Below are positions 1 through 6,835 of a DNA stretch of 7,591 nucleotides, piece by piece (position 1 is the stretch's first letter; each line of letters begins with the position of its first letter). This DNA comes from Deltaproteobacteria bacterium (GTDB lineage Bacteria > Desulfobacterota > Desulfobacteria > C00003060): positions 1-7,591 of the forward strand of contig DAOUWN010000090.1 in NCBI GenBank assembly GCA_030667105.1, given 5' to 3'. The translations under genes were made by a program, and so were the position numbers. Under the pieces are notes generated by a model that saw nothing but the letters and a program-made list of their open reading frames with translations, was not told the DNA's origin and did not search any database.

Positions 1-936
1 ATGATCGGCATTGCCATGGCGTGTAACATCGGGGGCTCAGGAGCGCCGTCCGGCGGAGCCAGAAACGTGATCATGATGACCTACCTGGAAGACATGTTCG
101 GCTTTGACATAGGCTACTTCCAGTGGACAACCTATTGCATGCCCTTTGTTATTGTCATGATACCGATCACCTGGTTTATGGTCACTATTCGCTTCAAACC
201 AAAAATCACGGACCTTGCCCCGGCCATGAGGCAGCTGCGTGGCGAGATAGGCAAGATGGGGGGTTGGAACAAACATCAGATTGCAGCCGTCATCATATTT
301 GTGATCATGCTCTGGGGCTGGTTTACTGAAAAGATCTTTTTTAACCTTGGATGGTACCCGGTCCGGGCCGGCATCGGGACCATTGCCGTGGCAGGCGCGG
401 TGGCGTATCTGCTGACAGGAGTGTGTACCTGGCGAGATTATCACACAAAGGTGGACTGGGGCGTGGTCTGGCTCTACGCCGGCGCTATCATCTTTGGCCG
501 CTCGCTCGATTCCACGGGAGCTGCCTACTGGATGGCGCGAAGCATTATCGATCTCCTGGCCCCGTTCGGCATGGATCATGGCGTTCCGCTCATGCTCATA
601 AACAACGGGCTTACGGCTTGTCTTACCAACCTGATGGCAGACGGGCCGGCCGCGGCCGCGGTGGGGCCGATCTCGCTCAACATGGAGGGCATCGTTCACC
701 CGGGGACCACTTTTCTCCCCTTTATTACCATGAGCACGGCAATGGCTTCATCTTTTGCCTATTTACTCATTATCGGCACGCCACCTAACGCGATCGTATA
801 CGCCAGCGGGTACCTGGAGCCCAAGGACTACCTCAGGGTCGGCATCCCCATGTGGTTTGTTGCCAACATCGTAATTATTGTAACAGTTGCGATTTACTGG
901 AATCTCAGGGGTTGGCCCGGTCTTGCGGGGTACTGA
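1..936 (+). CDS. SLC13/DASS family sodium-coupled anion symporter, C-terminal part (5' partial)
   Basis: This is an inner-membrane secondary transporter of the divalent anion:sodium symporter family, whose members import dicarboxylates or sulfate with sodium. The 311 visible residues are strongly hydrophobic. They include a family re-entrant-loop motif IGGSGAPSGGARNVI (about residues 10-24), the segment WGVVWLYAGAIIFGRSLDSTG (about 153-173), the second ion/substrate loop TNLMADGPAAAAVGPI (209-224) and the highly typical IGTPPNAIVYASGY (258-271). Full-length members have about 450-500 residues, so roughly the first 150-200 are missing. The ATG at base 1 is therefore probably an internal Met and the gene runs in from the left. 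The first loop has GGARN where many members have a PPN-type sequence, which marks a subfamily. The substrate cannot be read from sequence; sulfate or a C4-dicarboxylate are both plausible. The gene heads a co-directional run with small membrane proteins and a two-component pair. Confidence 0.9.
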   Translation: MIGIAMACNIGGSGAPSGGARNVIMMTYLEDMFGFDIGYFQWTTYCMPFVIVMIPITWFMVTIRFKPKITDLAPAMRQLRGEIGKMGGWNKHQIAAVIIFVIMLWGWFTEKIFFNLGWYPVRAGIGTIAVAGAVAYLLTGVCTWRDYHTKVDWGVVWLYAGAIIFGRSLDSTGAAYWMARSIIDLLAPFGMDHGVPLMLINNGLTACLTNLMADGPAAAAVGPISLNMEGIVHPGTTFLPFITMSTAMASSFAYLLIIGTPPNAIVYASGYLEPKDYLRVGIPMWFVANIVIIVTVAIYWNLRGWPGLAGY

Positions 937-958
937 TGCAAGGTGTGAAATAGGCTTG

Positions 959-976
959 TGCCTGCGAAGGCAGGCA
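959..976 (+). other. 7-bp perfect hairpin next to a ribosome binding site
   Basis: TGCCTGC (959-965) pairs perfectly with GCAGGCA (970-976) around a GAAG loop. It lies 22 nt after the transporter stop codon, and the Shine-Dalgarno GAGGAG (977-982) of the next small gene starts directly after its right arm. There is no T-run, so it is not an intrinsic terminator. It could stabilise the 3' end of the transporter message or tune translation of the small gene; the role is inference. Confidence 0.5.
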
Positions 977-991
977 GAGGAGATTGAGAAA

Positions 992-1129
992 ATGAAAAAA
1001 CACATCAATTTCAAACAGGAAAAATGGATCACCCGGTTTGACAAGATGACGGAGCGCACCATATTCTTTTATGCAACTCTGGTCATGCTGGTAGTTGGGG
1101 TCGTTTACAAGTTCCAGGCATTATGGTAG
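992..1129 (+). CDS. small single-span membrane protein, 45 aa, unknown function
   Basis: The predicted product has 45 residues: a charged N-terminal part (KKHINFKQEKWITRFDKMTER, about residues 2-22) followed by one hydrophobic helix (about 24-41) and a short FQALW tail. I chose the ATG at 992 because GAGGAG stands 9 nt upstream at 977-982. The open frame extends further up to 887, but that part overlaps the transporter gene and has no comparable start signal. The gene begins 55 bp after the transporter stop and 36 bp before the next membrane gene, so it is probably co-transcribed. I do not recognise the family. A tiny one-helix protein directly behind a transporter gene could be an accessory subunit, but that is a guess from position only. 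Confidence 0.7.
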   Translation: MKKHINFKQEKWITRFDKMTERTIFFYATLVMLVVGVVYKFQALW

Positions 1130-1165
1130 TGGATTTTCACAACAGAGAAAAAGGAGAGTAAGGCT

Positions 1166-1477
1166 ATGCAGGAGATCATAGATGCCTACGGGTCCGCATT
1201 CACAGGCTACATTCCGCTCTTTCTTGCCCTTATCTTTGTGCTTTGGTTTCTTGAGAAAAAGCTTAAGCCAAGGGCCTGGAAGTTTACGGTGGGATCGGTC
1301 TTGATGGCTGCGGGAATCTTTTTCCTGATAAATGGCCTGCGCCAGGGGCGCATCGTGGGCGTCCTGACCTCGGTCCTGTTGCTCATAGTAGGGGCAAGAT
1401 CCCTTGCCATTAGCGCAAGGATGACAGCTCAGATGAAAGAGGACAAACGCAAGATGGCGACAGAAGGAAGTGAGTGA
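1166..1477 (+). CDS. small multi-span membrane protein, 103 aa, unknown function
   Basis: The product has about three hydrophobic segments (residues about 14-29, 40-56 and 63-80), separated by the basic loop EKKLKPRAWK and the short loop RQGR, and ends in a charged tail (RMTAQMKEDKRKMATEGSE) probably on the cytoplasmic side. The start ATG is supported by AAGGAGAG at 1151-1158, about 7 nt upstream. No enzymatic motif is visible and I cannot name a family. The stop codon lies only 4 bp before the preferred start of the next gene (and inside it, if the GTG at 1470 is used), which argues for translational coupling with the Yip1-domain protein. Likely part of the membrane cluster behind the SLC13 transporter. 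Confidence 0.8.
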   Translation: MQEIIDAYGSAFTGYIPLFLALIFVLWFLEKKLKPRAWKFTVGSVLMAAGIFFLINGLRQGRIVGVLTSVLLLIVGARSLAISARMTAQMKEDKRKMATEGSE

Positions 1478-1481
1478 AGGA

Positions 1482-2060
1482 ATGAAGGGCGATACCGGCA
1501 AGGAGCGTGAGCAGAACCTTGAGTATGGTCTTGATCCGGAACATGTCTTTATTAGCTTTTTCCGGGTCATGAACGATCTCCTGATGCGCCCCAAGGCCTT
1601 TTTTGAGGGTATGCCGGCATCCGGGGGGTATCGTTCCCCTGTGCTTTTCCTTCTTCTGTGCACCATCGTGTTTACTGTCGGCAGCAGTACCTATCTTGCC
1701 GGCCGAACATGGCTTCTGGCCTTGATATTTTTTGCCAACAGTATGGCAATGCCCTTTTTTACGGCATTTGTCCTCCATATTGTGGTGGGGATGTTCTTCG
1801 GGAGGCGAACTTATGAAACCATGTTTCGGATAAGTGCCTATGCAAGCATTACACAGCTTGTGGCCTGGATCCCGTTTTTTGGATATCTGACAGAACCCTG
1901 GAGGTTCTTTCTTATCGGGGCCGGCCTGGCCAGAGCATGCGGTCTTAAATGGTCTTACGCCCTTGTATCTGTTGTGATAACCTTTGTTGTGATGTTGTTG
2001 TTCATATGGTCGCTTCAACCGGTTATGTTCTATTTCAGATCAATGATAACGTCGCTTTAA
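1482..2060 (+). CDS. Yip1-domain integral membrane protein
   Basis: The 192-residue product has a soluble N-terminal stretch of about 50 residues and about five membrane segments (about 52-72, 77-105, 119-136, 141-157, 160-181). The junction PKAFFEGMPASGGYRSPVLF (37-56) is the usual entry into bacterial Yip1-domain proteins: a Pro-Phe-Phe helix, then a glycine turn, then the first span. The function of bacterial Yip1 proteins is mostly unknown; the family is named after eukaryotic vesicle-traffic proteins. Two starts are possible: GTG at 1470 (4 residues longer, with AGGA only 1 nt upstream, too close) and ATG at 1482 (AGGAAG 11 nt upstream). I prefer the ATG. The gene ends 18 bp before the response regulator, so transport, membrane and signalling genes appear to form one transcription unit. 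Confidence 0.8.
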   Translation: MKGDTGKEREQNLEYGLDPEHVFISFFRVMNDLLMRPKAFFEGMPASGGYRSPVLFLLLCTIVFTVGSSTYLAGRTWLLALIFFANSMAMPFFTAFVLHIVVGMFFGRRTYETMFRISAYASITQLVAWIPFFGYLTEPWRFFLIGAGLARACGLKWSYALVSVVITFVVMLLFIWSLQPVMFYFRSMITSL

Positions 2061-2078
2061 TATGTGGAGGTATAGACA

Positions 2079-2978
2079 ATGAAAGAGAAGATTAAAGTAC
2101 TGATGGTTGATGACGAGGAGCAGTTCCGCGCCACAACCAAAAAAATTCTGGACAAAAGAGGATTCGACACGATTGTTGCCGAAAGCGGGGAGGAAGCTAT
2201 CGACAAGATCAAGGAGAATCCGGACGTGGTGATACTCGATATCAAGATGCCCGGTATTGACGGCCATGAGGCCTTAAAGGAGATCAAGAAGCTCTCCCCC
2301 GACCTTCCGGTGATCATGCTTACCGGCCATGGAGCAATGCCTTCTGCCAAGGAGGCCCTGGCCACGGGGGCCTTTGATTATCTTGCAAAACCGTGCGATA
2401 TCGACATTCTAGCCGGCAAGATAACCGATGCCTTTCAGCAGAAAGAGGAGAAAGTCCCTGTAGAGAAAAAGGTCGGGGACGTGATGGTTCCGCTTGAAAG
2501 CTATAGCACGATAAAAGAGGATCAGACCGTCAAAGACGCCATTCTTGAGTTGAAACAGGCGTTTTCGGCAATGGTAACGACCAGCCGGATCATGGAAACC
2601 TCGCACCGCTCTATGCTAGTGTTTGACGACAAGGGCAAGGTCAAGGGGGTTTTGACCTTTGCCGACATGCTCGTAGGGCTTGAGCCTGCCTACTTGAGAG
2701 CGCCAAAGATCTCGATGGCAGATACTATAGAGTTTTCGACCATGTTCTGGACAGGGATGTTCAGCAGGCAGGCTCAGGATCTGGCCAAGATGAAGATCAA
2801 GCAGATCATGTCCCCTGCGCCTCCCACTATCGATTTTAATGATAACCTCATGGAGGCCTCTCATAAGATGCTGCAAAACAAGGTCGGGCGTCTGGCTGTC
2901 CTTAGAGGTGGAGAAGTGGTAGGTGTGATTCGGGAGCAGGATCTGTTCTTTGAAGTGGAAAAGCTGGTGAAACGGTAG
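2079..2978 (+). CDS. response regulator with receiver domain and a CBS-domain pair (no DNA-binding domain)
   Basis: This 299-residue protein starts with a canonical receiver domain (about 4-120): acidic pair D11-D12, phospho-acceptor D54 in VVILDIKMPG, T82 in MLTGHG and K104 in YLAKP. A linker (about 120-130) leads to two CBS motifs: VGDVMVPLESYSTIKEDQTV through GVLTFADMLVGLEP (about 132-190), and IKQIMSPAPPTIDFNDNLMEA through GVIREQDLFFEVEKL (about 238-296). The region of about 45 residues between them is longer than usual. CBS pairs generally bind adenine nucleotides or control attached enzymes and transporters, so the output here is probably ligand- or protein-directed rather than transcriptional. 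GTGGAGG at 2064-2070, 8 nt before the ATG, fixes the start. The likely phosphodonor is the kinase encoded next. The target is unknown; the neighbouring transporter is a candidate by position. Confidence 0.9.
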   Translation: MKEKIKVLMVDDEEQFRATTKKILDKRGFDTIVAESGEEAIDKIKENPDVVILDIKMPGIDGHEALKEIKKLSPDLPVIMLTGHGAMPSAKEALATGAFDYLAKPCDIDILAGKITDAFQQKEEKVPVEKKVGDVMVPLESYSTIKEDQTVKDAILELKQAFSAMVTTSRIMETSHRSMLVFDDKGKVKGVLTFADMLVGLEPAYLRAPKISMADTIEFSTMFWTGMFSRQAQDLAKMKIKQIMSPAPPTIDFNDNLMEASHKMLQNKVGRLAVLRGGEVVGVIREQDLFFEVEKLVKR

Positions 2979-3024
2979 ATGTAGCCTTTTGTCAGCAAAT
3001 TTCTCGAGAGGACAAACAGACGGA

Positions 3025-3057
3025 GTCAGCCCTTGATGTTCCAAGTCAAGGGCTGAC
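3025..3057. other. perfect 12-bp inverted repeat between response regulator and kinase genes
   Basis: GTCAGCCCTTGA (3025-3036) is exactly complementary to TCAAGGGCTGAC (3046-3057), with a 9-nt loop. It occupies the middle of the 95-bp gap and ends 16 nt before the kinase ATG. Neither side has a T-run, so a classical rho-independent terminator is not supported in either direction. It may lower kinase expression relative to the regulator (RNA hairpin, partial termination or processing site), or it could be a protein-binding operator. Which of these applies cannot be decided from sequence. Confidence 0.7.
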
Positions 3058-3073
3058 CCGCCCGGGAATCACA

Positions 3074-4762
3074 ATGCAGGACTACTACAAAACAATGAAG
3101 AGGATGATTCTCTCCAGTGTGGCGCTGGTGTTTCTCATTCCGTTTATCTTGACCATAGGCATTGGCTATTACTATTTCGCGAATTCATTGAAGGCAAGCA
3201 CCATTTCCAGCATGAAGCGAATCGTCTATGACCACGGTCATATGATCGAGTCTTTTCTGTTTGAGCGGCGTGCCGATCTGGAATATGCGATTGCTTCAAA
3301 CAGGTTCGAGGATATTCGTCAACCTGAAGAACTTCGCAGGATTTTCTATCTCTTGCAAAGGGAATCGAGCGCATTTGTGGATCTTGGGGTTTTTAACGAA
3401 GCCGGCGTTCATGTGGCATATCACGGGCCCTACAAGTTGACGGGCAAGGTTTATGCTGAGGCAGACTGGTTCAAGGAAGTGATGAAGCAGGGCCACTACA
3501 TCAGCGACATTTACTTGGGGTATAGACGTGTGCCTCACTTTGTTATCGCGGTTGCCAGGGAGACGGAGGGAAAGAAATGGGTGCTTCGCGCAACAATTGA
3601 CACATATGTATTTAACAATCTCGTAAAAGCCGTCAGCATCGGCAAGACAGGGGAAGCGTACATCCTTAATGCAGAGGGATTATTTCAGACAGAGCCGCGC
3701 TCCGGTGGGAATCTGTTGGATAAAGACCCGGATCACGTGAAATATTCAGCGCCCCATAGCGGCATCAAGACCTTCATTACAGAGGATGCAGGAGGGAACG
3801 AATATCTCTACGCCACGACATGGTTGAAGGACAAAAACTGGCTGTTGGTGGTAAGACAGGAAAAAGCGGACGCCTTTGACGCGCTTCGTTCAGCCGCTTT
3901 TCTGATCGCACTCGTTGCCATTCTCGGCGCTGCTGTCATGCTTGGCGCGGCTTTTTTTGTGAGGGATCGTATTGTGAGGCGGATGGAAGAAATGGATGCT
4001 GAAAAGGAACAGTTGGGCCAGCAACTTATCAGAGCGAGCCGTCTTGCGGAGATTGGGGAAATGTCGGCAGGTTTTGCCCACGAAATCAACAATCCGCTTC
4101 AGATCATGAAAAGCGAGCAATCCCTTATAGGGATGATCATGTCGGAGCTGAAAGAAAAGGGCGAACTAAAGGAATCGGAATCCTTAGCGGAAGTGGAGGA
4201 TTCCATGAAACAGATTGAATATCAGATCGGCCGCGCTTCAAAGATCACTCATGCAATCCTCAGATTCGGCAGGAAAGAAGACTCTGTAACCACAGATGTG
4301 GACCTGCGGACCATGATCCATGATGTTACGGATATGATTGCAAAGAGGGCAACAGTTGAAGGCATTGCCATTAGACAGGAGGTTTCAAAAGAGACTCCTC
4401 TAATGCGCGTGGACCCTTCGCAGTTGCAACAGGTTCTGGTTAATCTTTTCAACAATGCGATTGACGCTATTGTGCTAAAACATGGGTCTGTAGGGGGCGA
4501 ACTCTTTATCGCGTCAGGTCCGAAAGAAAACGGAAAAGTGGAAGTTACGGTCAGGGACAATGGCAGCGGCATCAGCCCCGAGAATCTGGAAAAGATTTTT
4601 AGCCCTTTTTTTACTACCAAGCCGGTCGGCAAGGGAACTGGATTGGGCCTTTCTGTTTGTTTCGGCATTATTGACAACATGGGCGGCAACATGGAGGTCA
4701 GCAGTAAAGAAGGCCTCGGCACTACGTTTACCATAACTCTGCCTGCGGCGAAACCGCATTAA
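3074..4762 (+). CDS. membrane sensor histidine kinase with periplasmic Cache-like domain
   Basis: The 562-residue protein has a first membrane helix (about 12-33), a periplasmic sensor of about 235 residues, a second helix (about 274-296), a charged linker helix (297-325) and a kinase core. The sensor segment GVFNEAGVHVAYHGPYKL through WFKEVMKQGHYISDIYLGYR (about 105-151) and PHFVIAV (154-160) resembles double-Cache domains. The phospho-acceptor is H336 in SAGFAHEINNPL, typical of the HPK4/NtrB-like group. The ATP-binding domain shows an N box (LVNLFNNAIDAI, 455-466), G1 (DNGSGI, 495-500), an F box (FSPFFTTK, 509-516) and G2 (GKGTGLGLS, 519-527), all intact, so the kinase should be active. 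The ligand is unknown. The start at 3074 has a modest GGGA at 3064-3067; Met8 at 3095 is an alternative. It follows the receiver-CBS gene and is its probable partner. Confidence 0.93.
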   Translation: MQDYYKTMKRMILSSVALVFLIPFILTIGIGYYYFANSLKASTISSMKRIVYDHGHMIESFLFERRADLEYAIASNRFEDIRQPEELRRIFYLLQRESSAFVDLGVFNEAGVHVAYHGPYKLTGKVYAEADWFKEVMKQGHYISDIYLGYRRVPHFVIAVARETEGKKWVLRATIDTYVFNNLVKAVSIGKTGEAYILNAEGLFQTEPRSGGNLLDKDPDHVKYSAPHSGIKTFITEDAGGNEYLYATTWLKDKNWLLVVRQEKADAFDALRSAAFLIALVAILGAAVMLGAAFFVRDRIVRRMEEMDAEKEQLGQQLIRASRLAEIGEMSAGFAHEINNPLQIMKSEQSLIGMIMSELKEKGELKESESLAEVEDSMKQIEYQIGRASKITHAILRFGRKEDSVTTDVDLRTMIHDVTDMIAKRATVEGIAIRQEVSKETPLMRVDPSQLQQVLVNLFNNAIDAIVLKHGSVGGELFIASGPKENGKVEVTVRDNGSGISPENLEKIFSPFFTTKPVGKGTGLGLSVCFGIIDNMGGNMEVSSKEGLGTTFTITLPAAKPH

Positions 4763-4818
4763 AACTCACCTGCCGGAAGTCCTTCCGAATTCTGCGGTTC
4801 AAAACACGTTCGCAAAGT

Positions 4819-4836
4819 GCTGTTTTCTGAAACAGC
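4819..4836. other. 7-bp hairpin between the kinase gene and the receiver relic
   Basis: GCTGTTT (4819-4825) pairs with AAACAGC (4830-4836) around a TCTG loop, and the repeat CAAAGTG occurs on both sides (4813-4819 and 4837-4843). It lies 57 bp after the kinase stop and 13 bp beyond the stop codon of the minus-strand receiver relic, which is a terminator-like position for both. Neither side has a proper T-run, so termination is only a possibility. A second short palindrome, CGGAAG-TC-CTTCCG, is at 4774-4787. Confidence 0.35.
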
Positions 4837-4849
4837 CAAAGTGTTACGA

Positions 4850-5026
4850 TCATGCCTTATTGAAAACCCACTTCTCGATAGTCTCAAAGACGATCTCTCT
4901 CTTGATCGGCTTTGTGATATAGTCATTCATGCCCGCTTCAATGCACATCTCGTTATCACCCTTCATCGCATGCGCGGTTAAGGCAACGATCGGAACAGTC
5001 ACGTTTTGATTCTTTTGCCTTGCCGT
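4850..5026 (-). pseudogene. relic of a receiver (REC) domain, C-terminal half only
   Basis: Read on the minus strand, this stretch encodes about 58 residues ending in TGA at 4852-4850. It includes VPIVALTAHAMKGDNEMC, IEAGMNDYITKPIKREIV and FETIEKWVF, preceded by RQKNQN. This is the second half of a receiver domain of the kind found at the end of hybrid histidine kinases: the conserved Thr of LTAH and Lys of TKP are present. The half with the acidic pair and the phospho-acceptor Asp is absent. The frame closes upstream with a TAA (5041-5039), and there is no room for a missing start because the ampG gene follows. The surviving frame has no internal stop, so the truncation is probably fairly recent or the fragment has been little mutated. 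It is too small to work as a phospho-receiver. Confidence 0.85.
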
Positions 5027-5043
5027 GTTACATGGGTGTTATC

Positions 5044-6405
5044 ATGAAGGAACTTGAGCCAGAGAGGCCCTTGCGGCGATGGTTGGACTCATGCCGCGTC
5101 TATGCTGATCGAAGGGTGCTGTCCCTCCTGTTTTTCGGGCTCTCCAGCGGGCTGCCACTGGCGCTTACCTTTGGGACGCTTAGTCTCTGGCTGGCGGAAG
5201 TGGGGGTGAATAAGACCACCATCGGTCTCTTTGCCCTCATGGGCACACCCTATACCTTCAAGTTCCTTTGGGCTCCTCTTGTGGACCGGATGCCTCTGCC
5301 CTTTTTCACCCGGTGGTTGGGCCGCCGGCGCGGGTGGGCTGTTGTTACGCAACTGGCTCTCATGGCCGCTATTGCCGGCCTGGGCGCTACGAATCCGGTG
5401 GCCCACCCCGGAATTACCGCCCTTTTTGCCTTTGCGGTCGCCTTCTGGTCCGCCACTCAGGACATCGTGATAGACGCGTATCGGGTTGAGATCCTGGAAG
5501 AGCGCCAGTTCGGCGCCGGAGCGGCCACAATTGTGCTGGGCTATCGCATCGGCATGCTGGTGTCCGGGGCAGGGGCGCTCTATCTGGCTACCTATGTGGG
5601 CTGGTTTGTCACCTACGGGATCATGGCCGCCTTCATGACAGTGGGGATCGTCACGGTTCTGGTCAACCCGGAGCCAAAGGTGCAGAAGAGCCGCGAGTCC
5701 GTGGACCAGGAGAGGCGGATTGGCGCATATCTTGACGCCCGGCCTCATCTTCGGGGGAAAAAAGCCCAGGCCCTTGCCTGGATCTATGGCGCCGTATTCA
5801 GCCCCTTTGCCGAGTTTATGGGGCGTCGCGGCTGGATGTTGGTTTTGCTGTTTATCCTGCTCTACAAATTCGGCGACGCCTTGGCCGGGGTCATGGGCAA
5901 TCCCTTCTATGTGGAACTCGGCTTTACCAAGATCCAGATCGCCAACATCAGCAAGATCTTTGGCCTGGCTGCCACCATCATCGGCGGCGTGGTGGGCGGC
6001 ATCATGGTCAATCGCATGGGAATCCTGAAGAGCCTCATTGTGTGCGGCATCCTTCAGATGCTCTCAAATCTCATGTTCGCCGTTCTTGCCGTGGTGGGAA
6101 ACGACCCTTTCGTGCTGAGTCTTACCATTGCCATAGAAAACCTTAGCGGGGGTATGGGCACAGCGGCTTTTGTGGCCTATCTCTCCAGTCTGTGCAACAT
6201 AGCCTATACGGCCACGCAGTATGCCCTGCTCACATCGTTTATGGCCTTCGGCCGCACGCTGCTCTCCTCTTCAGGCGGGTGGCTGGCCGATCACATGGAC
6301 TGGATAAGCTTTTTCATTGTCACCACGGGCGCGGCCATCCCAGGGCTGATCCTGCTCGTGTGGATTACCAGGCGGTTCCCCGGGTTTTGCCCAACGAGGT
6401 CGTAA
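5044..6405 (+). CDS. ampG: AmpG-family MFS permease (muropeptide-type transporter)
   Basis: The product (453 residues from this start) is an inner-membrane major-facilitator protein of the AmpG family, which in Gram-negative bacteria imports anhydromuropeptides from cell-wall turnover into the cytoplasm. Family signatures are clear: SGLPLALTFGTLSLWLAEVG (35-54), TTIGLF, the loop FLWAPLVDRMPLP (74-86), LGRRRGW (92-98), SATQDIVIDAYRVE (136-149) and, in the second half, ENLSGGMGTAAFVAYLSSLC (365-384) with YTATQYALLTS. About 12 membrane spans are likely, with a central cytoplasmic loop around 210-245. Length is slightly below E. coli AmpG (491). Starts TTG 5020 and ATG 5032 are also in frame. I prefer ATG 5044, with GGGTG 7 nt upstream, because the earlier codons fall on or beside the antisense receiver relic. 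No other recycling genes are adjacent. The gene ends 4 bp from the convergent toxin gene. Confidence 0.88.
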   Translation: MKELEPERPLRRWLDSCRVYADRRVLSLLFFGLSSGLPLALTFGTLSLWLAEVGVNKTTIGLFALMGTPYTFKFLWAPLVDRMPLPFFTRWLGRRRGWAVVTQLALMAAIAGLGATNPVAHPGITALFAFAVAFWSATQDIVIDAYRVEILEERQFGAGAATIVLGYRIGMLVSGAGALYLATYVGWFVTYGIMAAFMTVGIVTVLVNPEPKVQKSRESVDQERRIGAYLDARPHLRGKKAQALAWIYGAVFSPFAEFMGRRGWMLVLLFILLYKFGDALAGVMGNPFYVELGFTKIQIANISKIFGLAATIIGGVVGGIMVNRMGILKSLIVCGILQMLSNLMFAVLAVVGNDPFVLSLTIAIENLSGGMGTAAFVAYLSSLCNIAYTATQYALLTSFMAFGRTLLSSSGGWLADHMDWISFFIVTTGAAIPGLILLVWITRRFPGFCPTRS

Positions 6406-6409
6406 AGCC

Positions 6410-6835
6410 TTATACAAAAGGATTTTTGATGGTCAGGTTATCGATGCGAAAACCGTCCTGTAGGTCTTCCGAAAGGACATAGGAACAGCCAGCAGTCTTT
6501 GCAGCCTGTAGAATGAGGGCATCCCAGAATGAGAGCGCATGCTTCCGATGAAGGCGAATCGCCGTAACAACCATATCGAAGTCAGGGAGCACCGTTTCAA
6601 AGATAGAAATATAGTGCAAATATTCGATGGATTCCTCTGTTGAAAGCGGAACCTGGATTTTTCGAGTTGCCACATCGTAGAATTCTTGAAAAACTTGTAT
6701 GCTCACCACTCCAGACTCGTTTCGAATATGTTCTCTGACGATCTTCCGGGCTACGTCCCTTTTCTCGTTCTGGCCGGGTGCGGCATCGATGGAATAGACA
6801 AATATGTTCGTATCCAGAAAAACCTTATCTTTCAT
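6410..6835 (-). CDS. PIN-domain toxin, VapC type (predicted ribonuclease)
   Basis: The 141-residue product has the PIN-domain plan of VapC toxins, Mg2+-dependent endoribonucleases that cut tRNA, rRNA or mRNA when freed from their antitoxin. The acidic active-site residues are all present: D8 in FLDTNIFVY, E51 in VFQEFYDV, D105 in LSFWDALIL and D124 in VLSEDLQDG. The SFWDALI and LSEDLQDG motifs are typical. Size is normal for the family. The ATG (6835-6833) overlaps the end of the upstream antitoxin gene by 11 bp, the classical toxin-antitoxin arrangement with translational coupling; only a weak GAG-type ribosome site is seen. It ends 4 bp from the convergent ampG stop, leaving no space for a separate terminator. 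The RNA target cannot be told from sequence. Confidence 0.9.
   Translation of the reverse strand: MKDKVFLDTNIFVYSIDAAPGQNEKRDVARKIVREHIRNESGVVSIQVFQEFYDVATRKIQVPLSTEESIEYLHYISIFETVLPDFDMVVTAIRLHRKHALSFWDALILQAAKTAGCSYVLSEDLQDGFRIDNLTIKNPFV

Noticed and set aside
37..699. 220-residue open frame on the minus strand opposite the SLC13 gene
   Set aside because: Composition is rich in His, Arg and Pro with no motif, and the plus-strand frame is a clear transporter; it is an antisense shadow.
1410..2018. 202-residue minus-strand frame opposite the Yip1-domain gene
   Set aside because: No recognisable domain and low-quality composition; the plus strand has the hydrophobic Yip1 pattern and fits the operon spacing.
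3025..3057. Rho-independent terminator after the response regulator gene
   Set aside because: The stem is good but neither strand has a T-run after it, so only a structural element is reported.
4249..4734. 161-residue minus-strand frame opposite the kinase ATPase domain
   Set aside because: The plus strand encodes the intact N, G1, F and G2 boxes; the reverse frame has no motif.
5089..5748. 219-residue minus-strand frame opposite ampG
   Set aside because: Antisense of a strongly conserved MFS gene, with His/Pro-rich sequence and no family signature.
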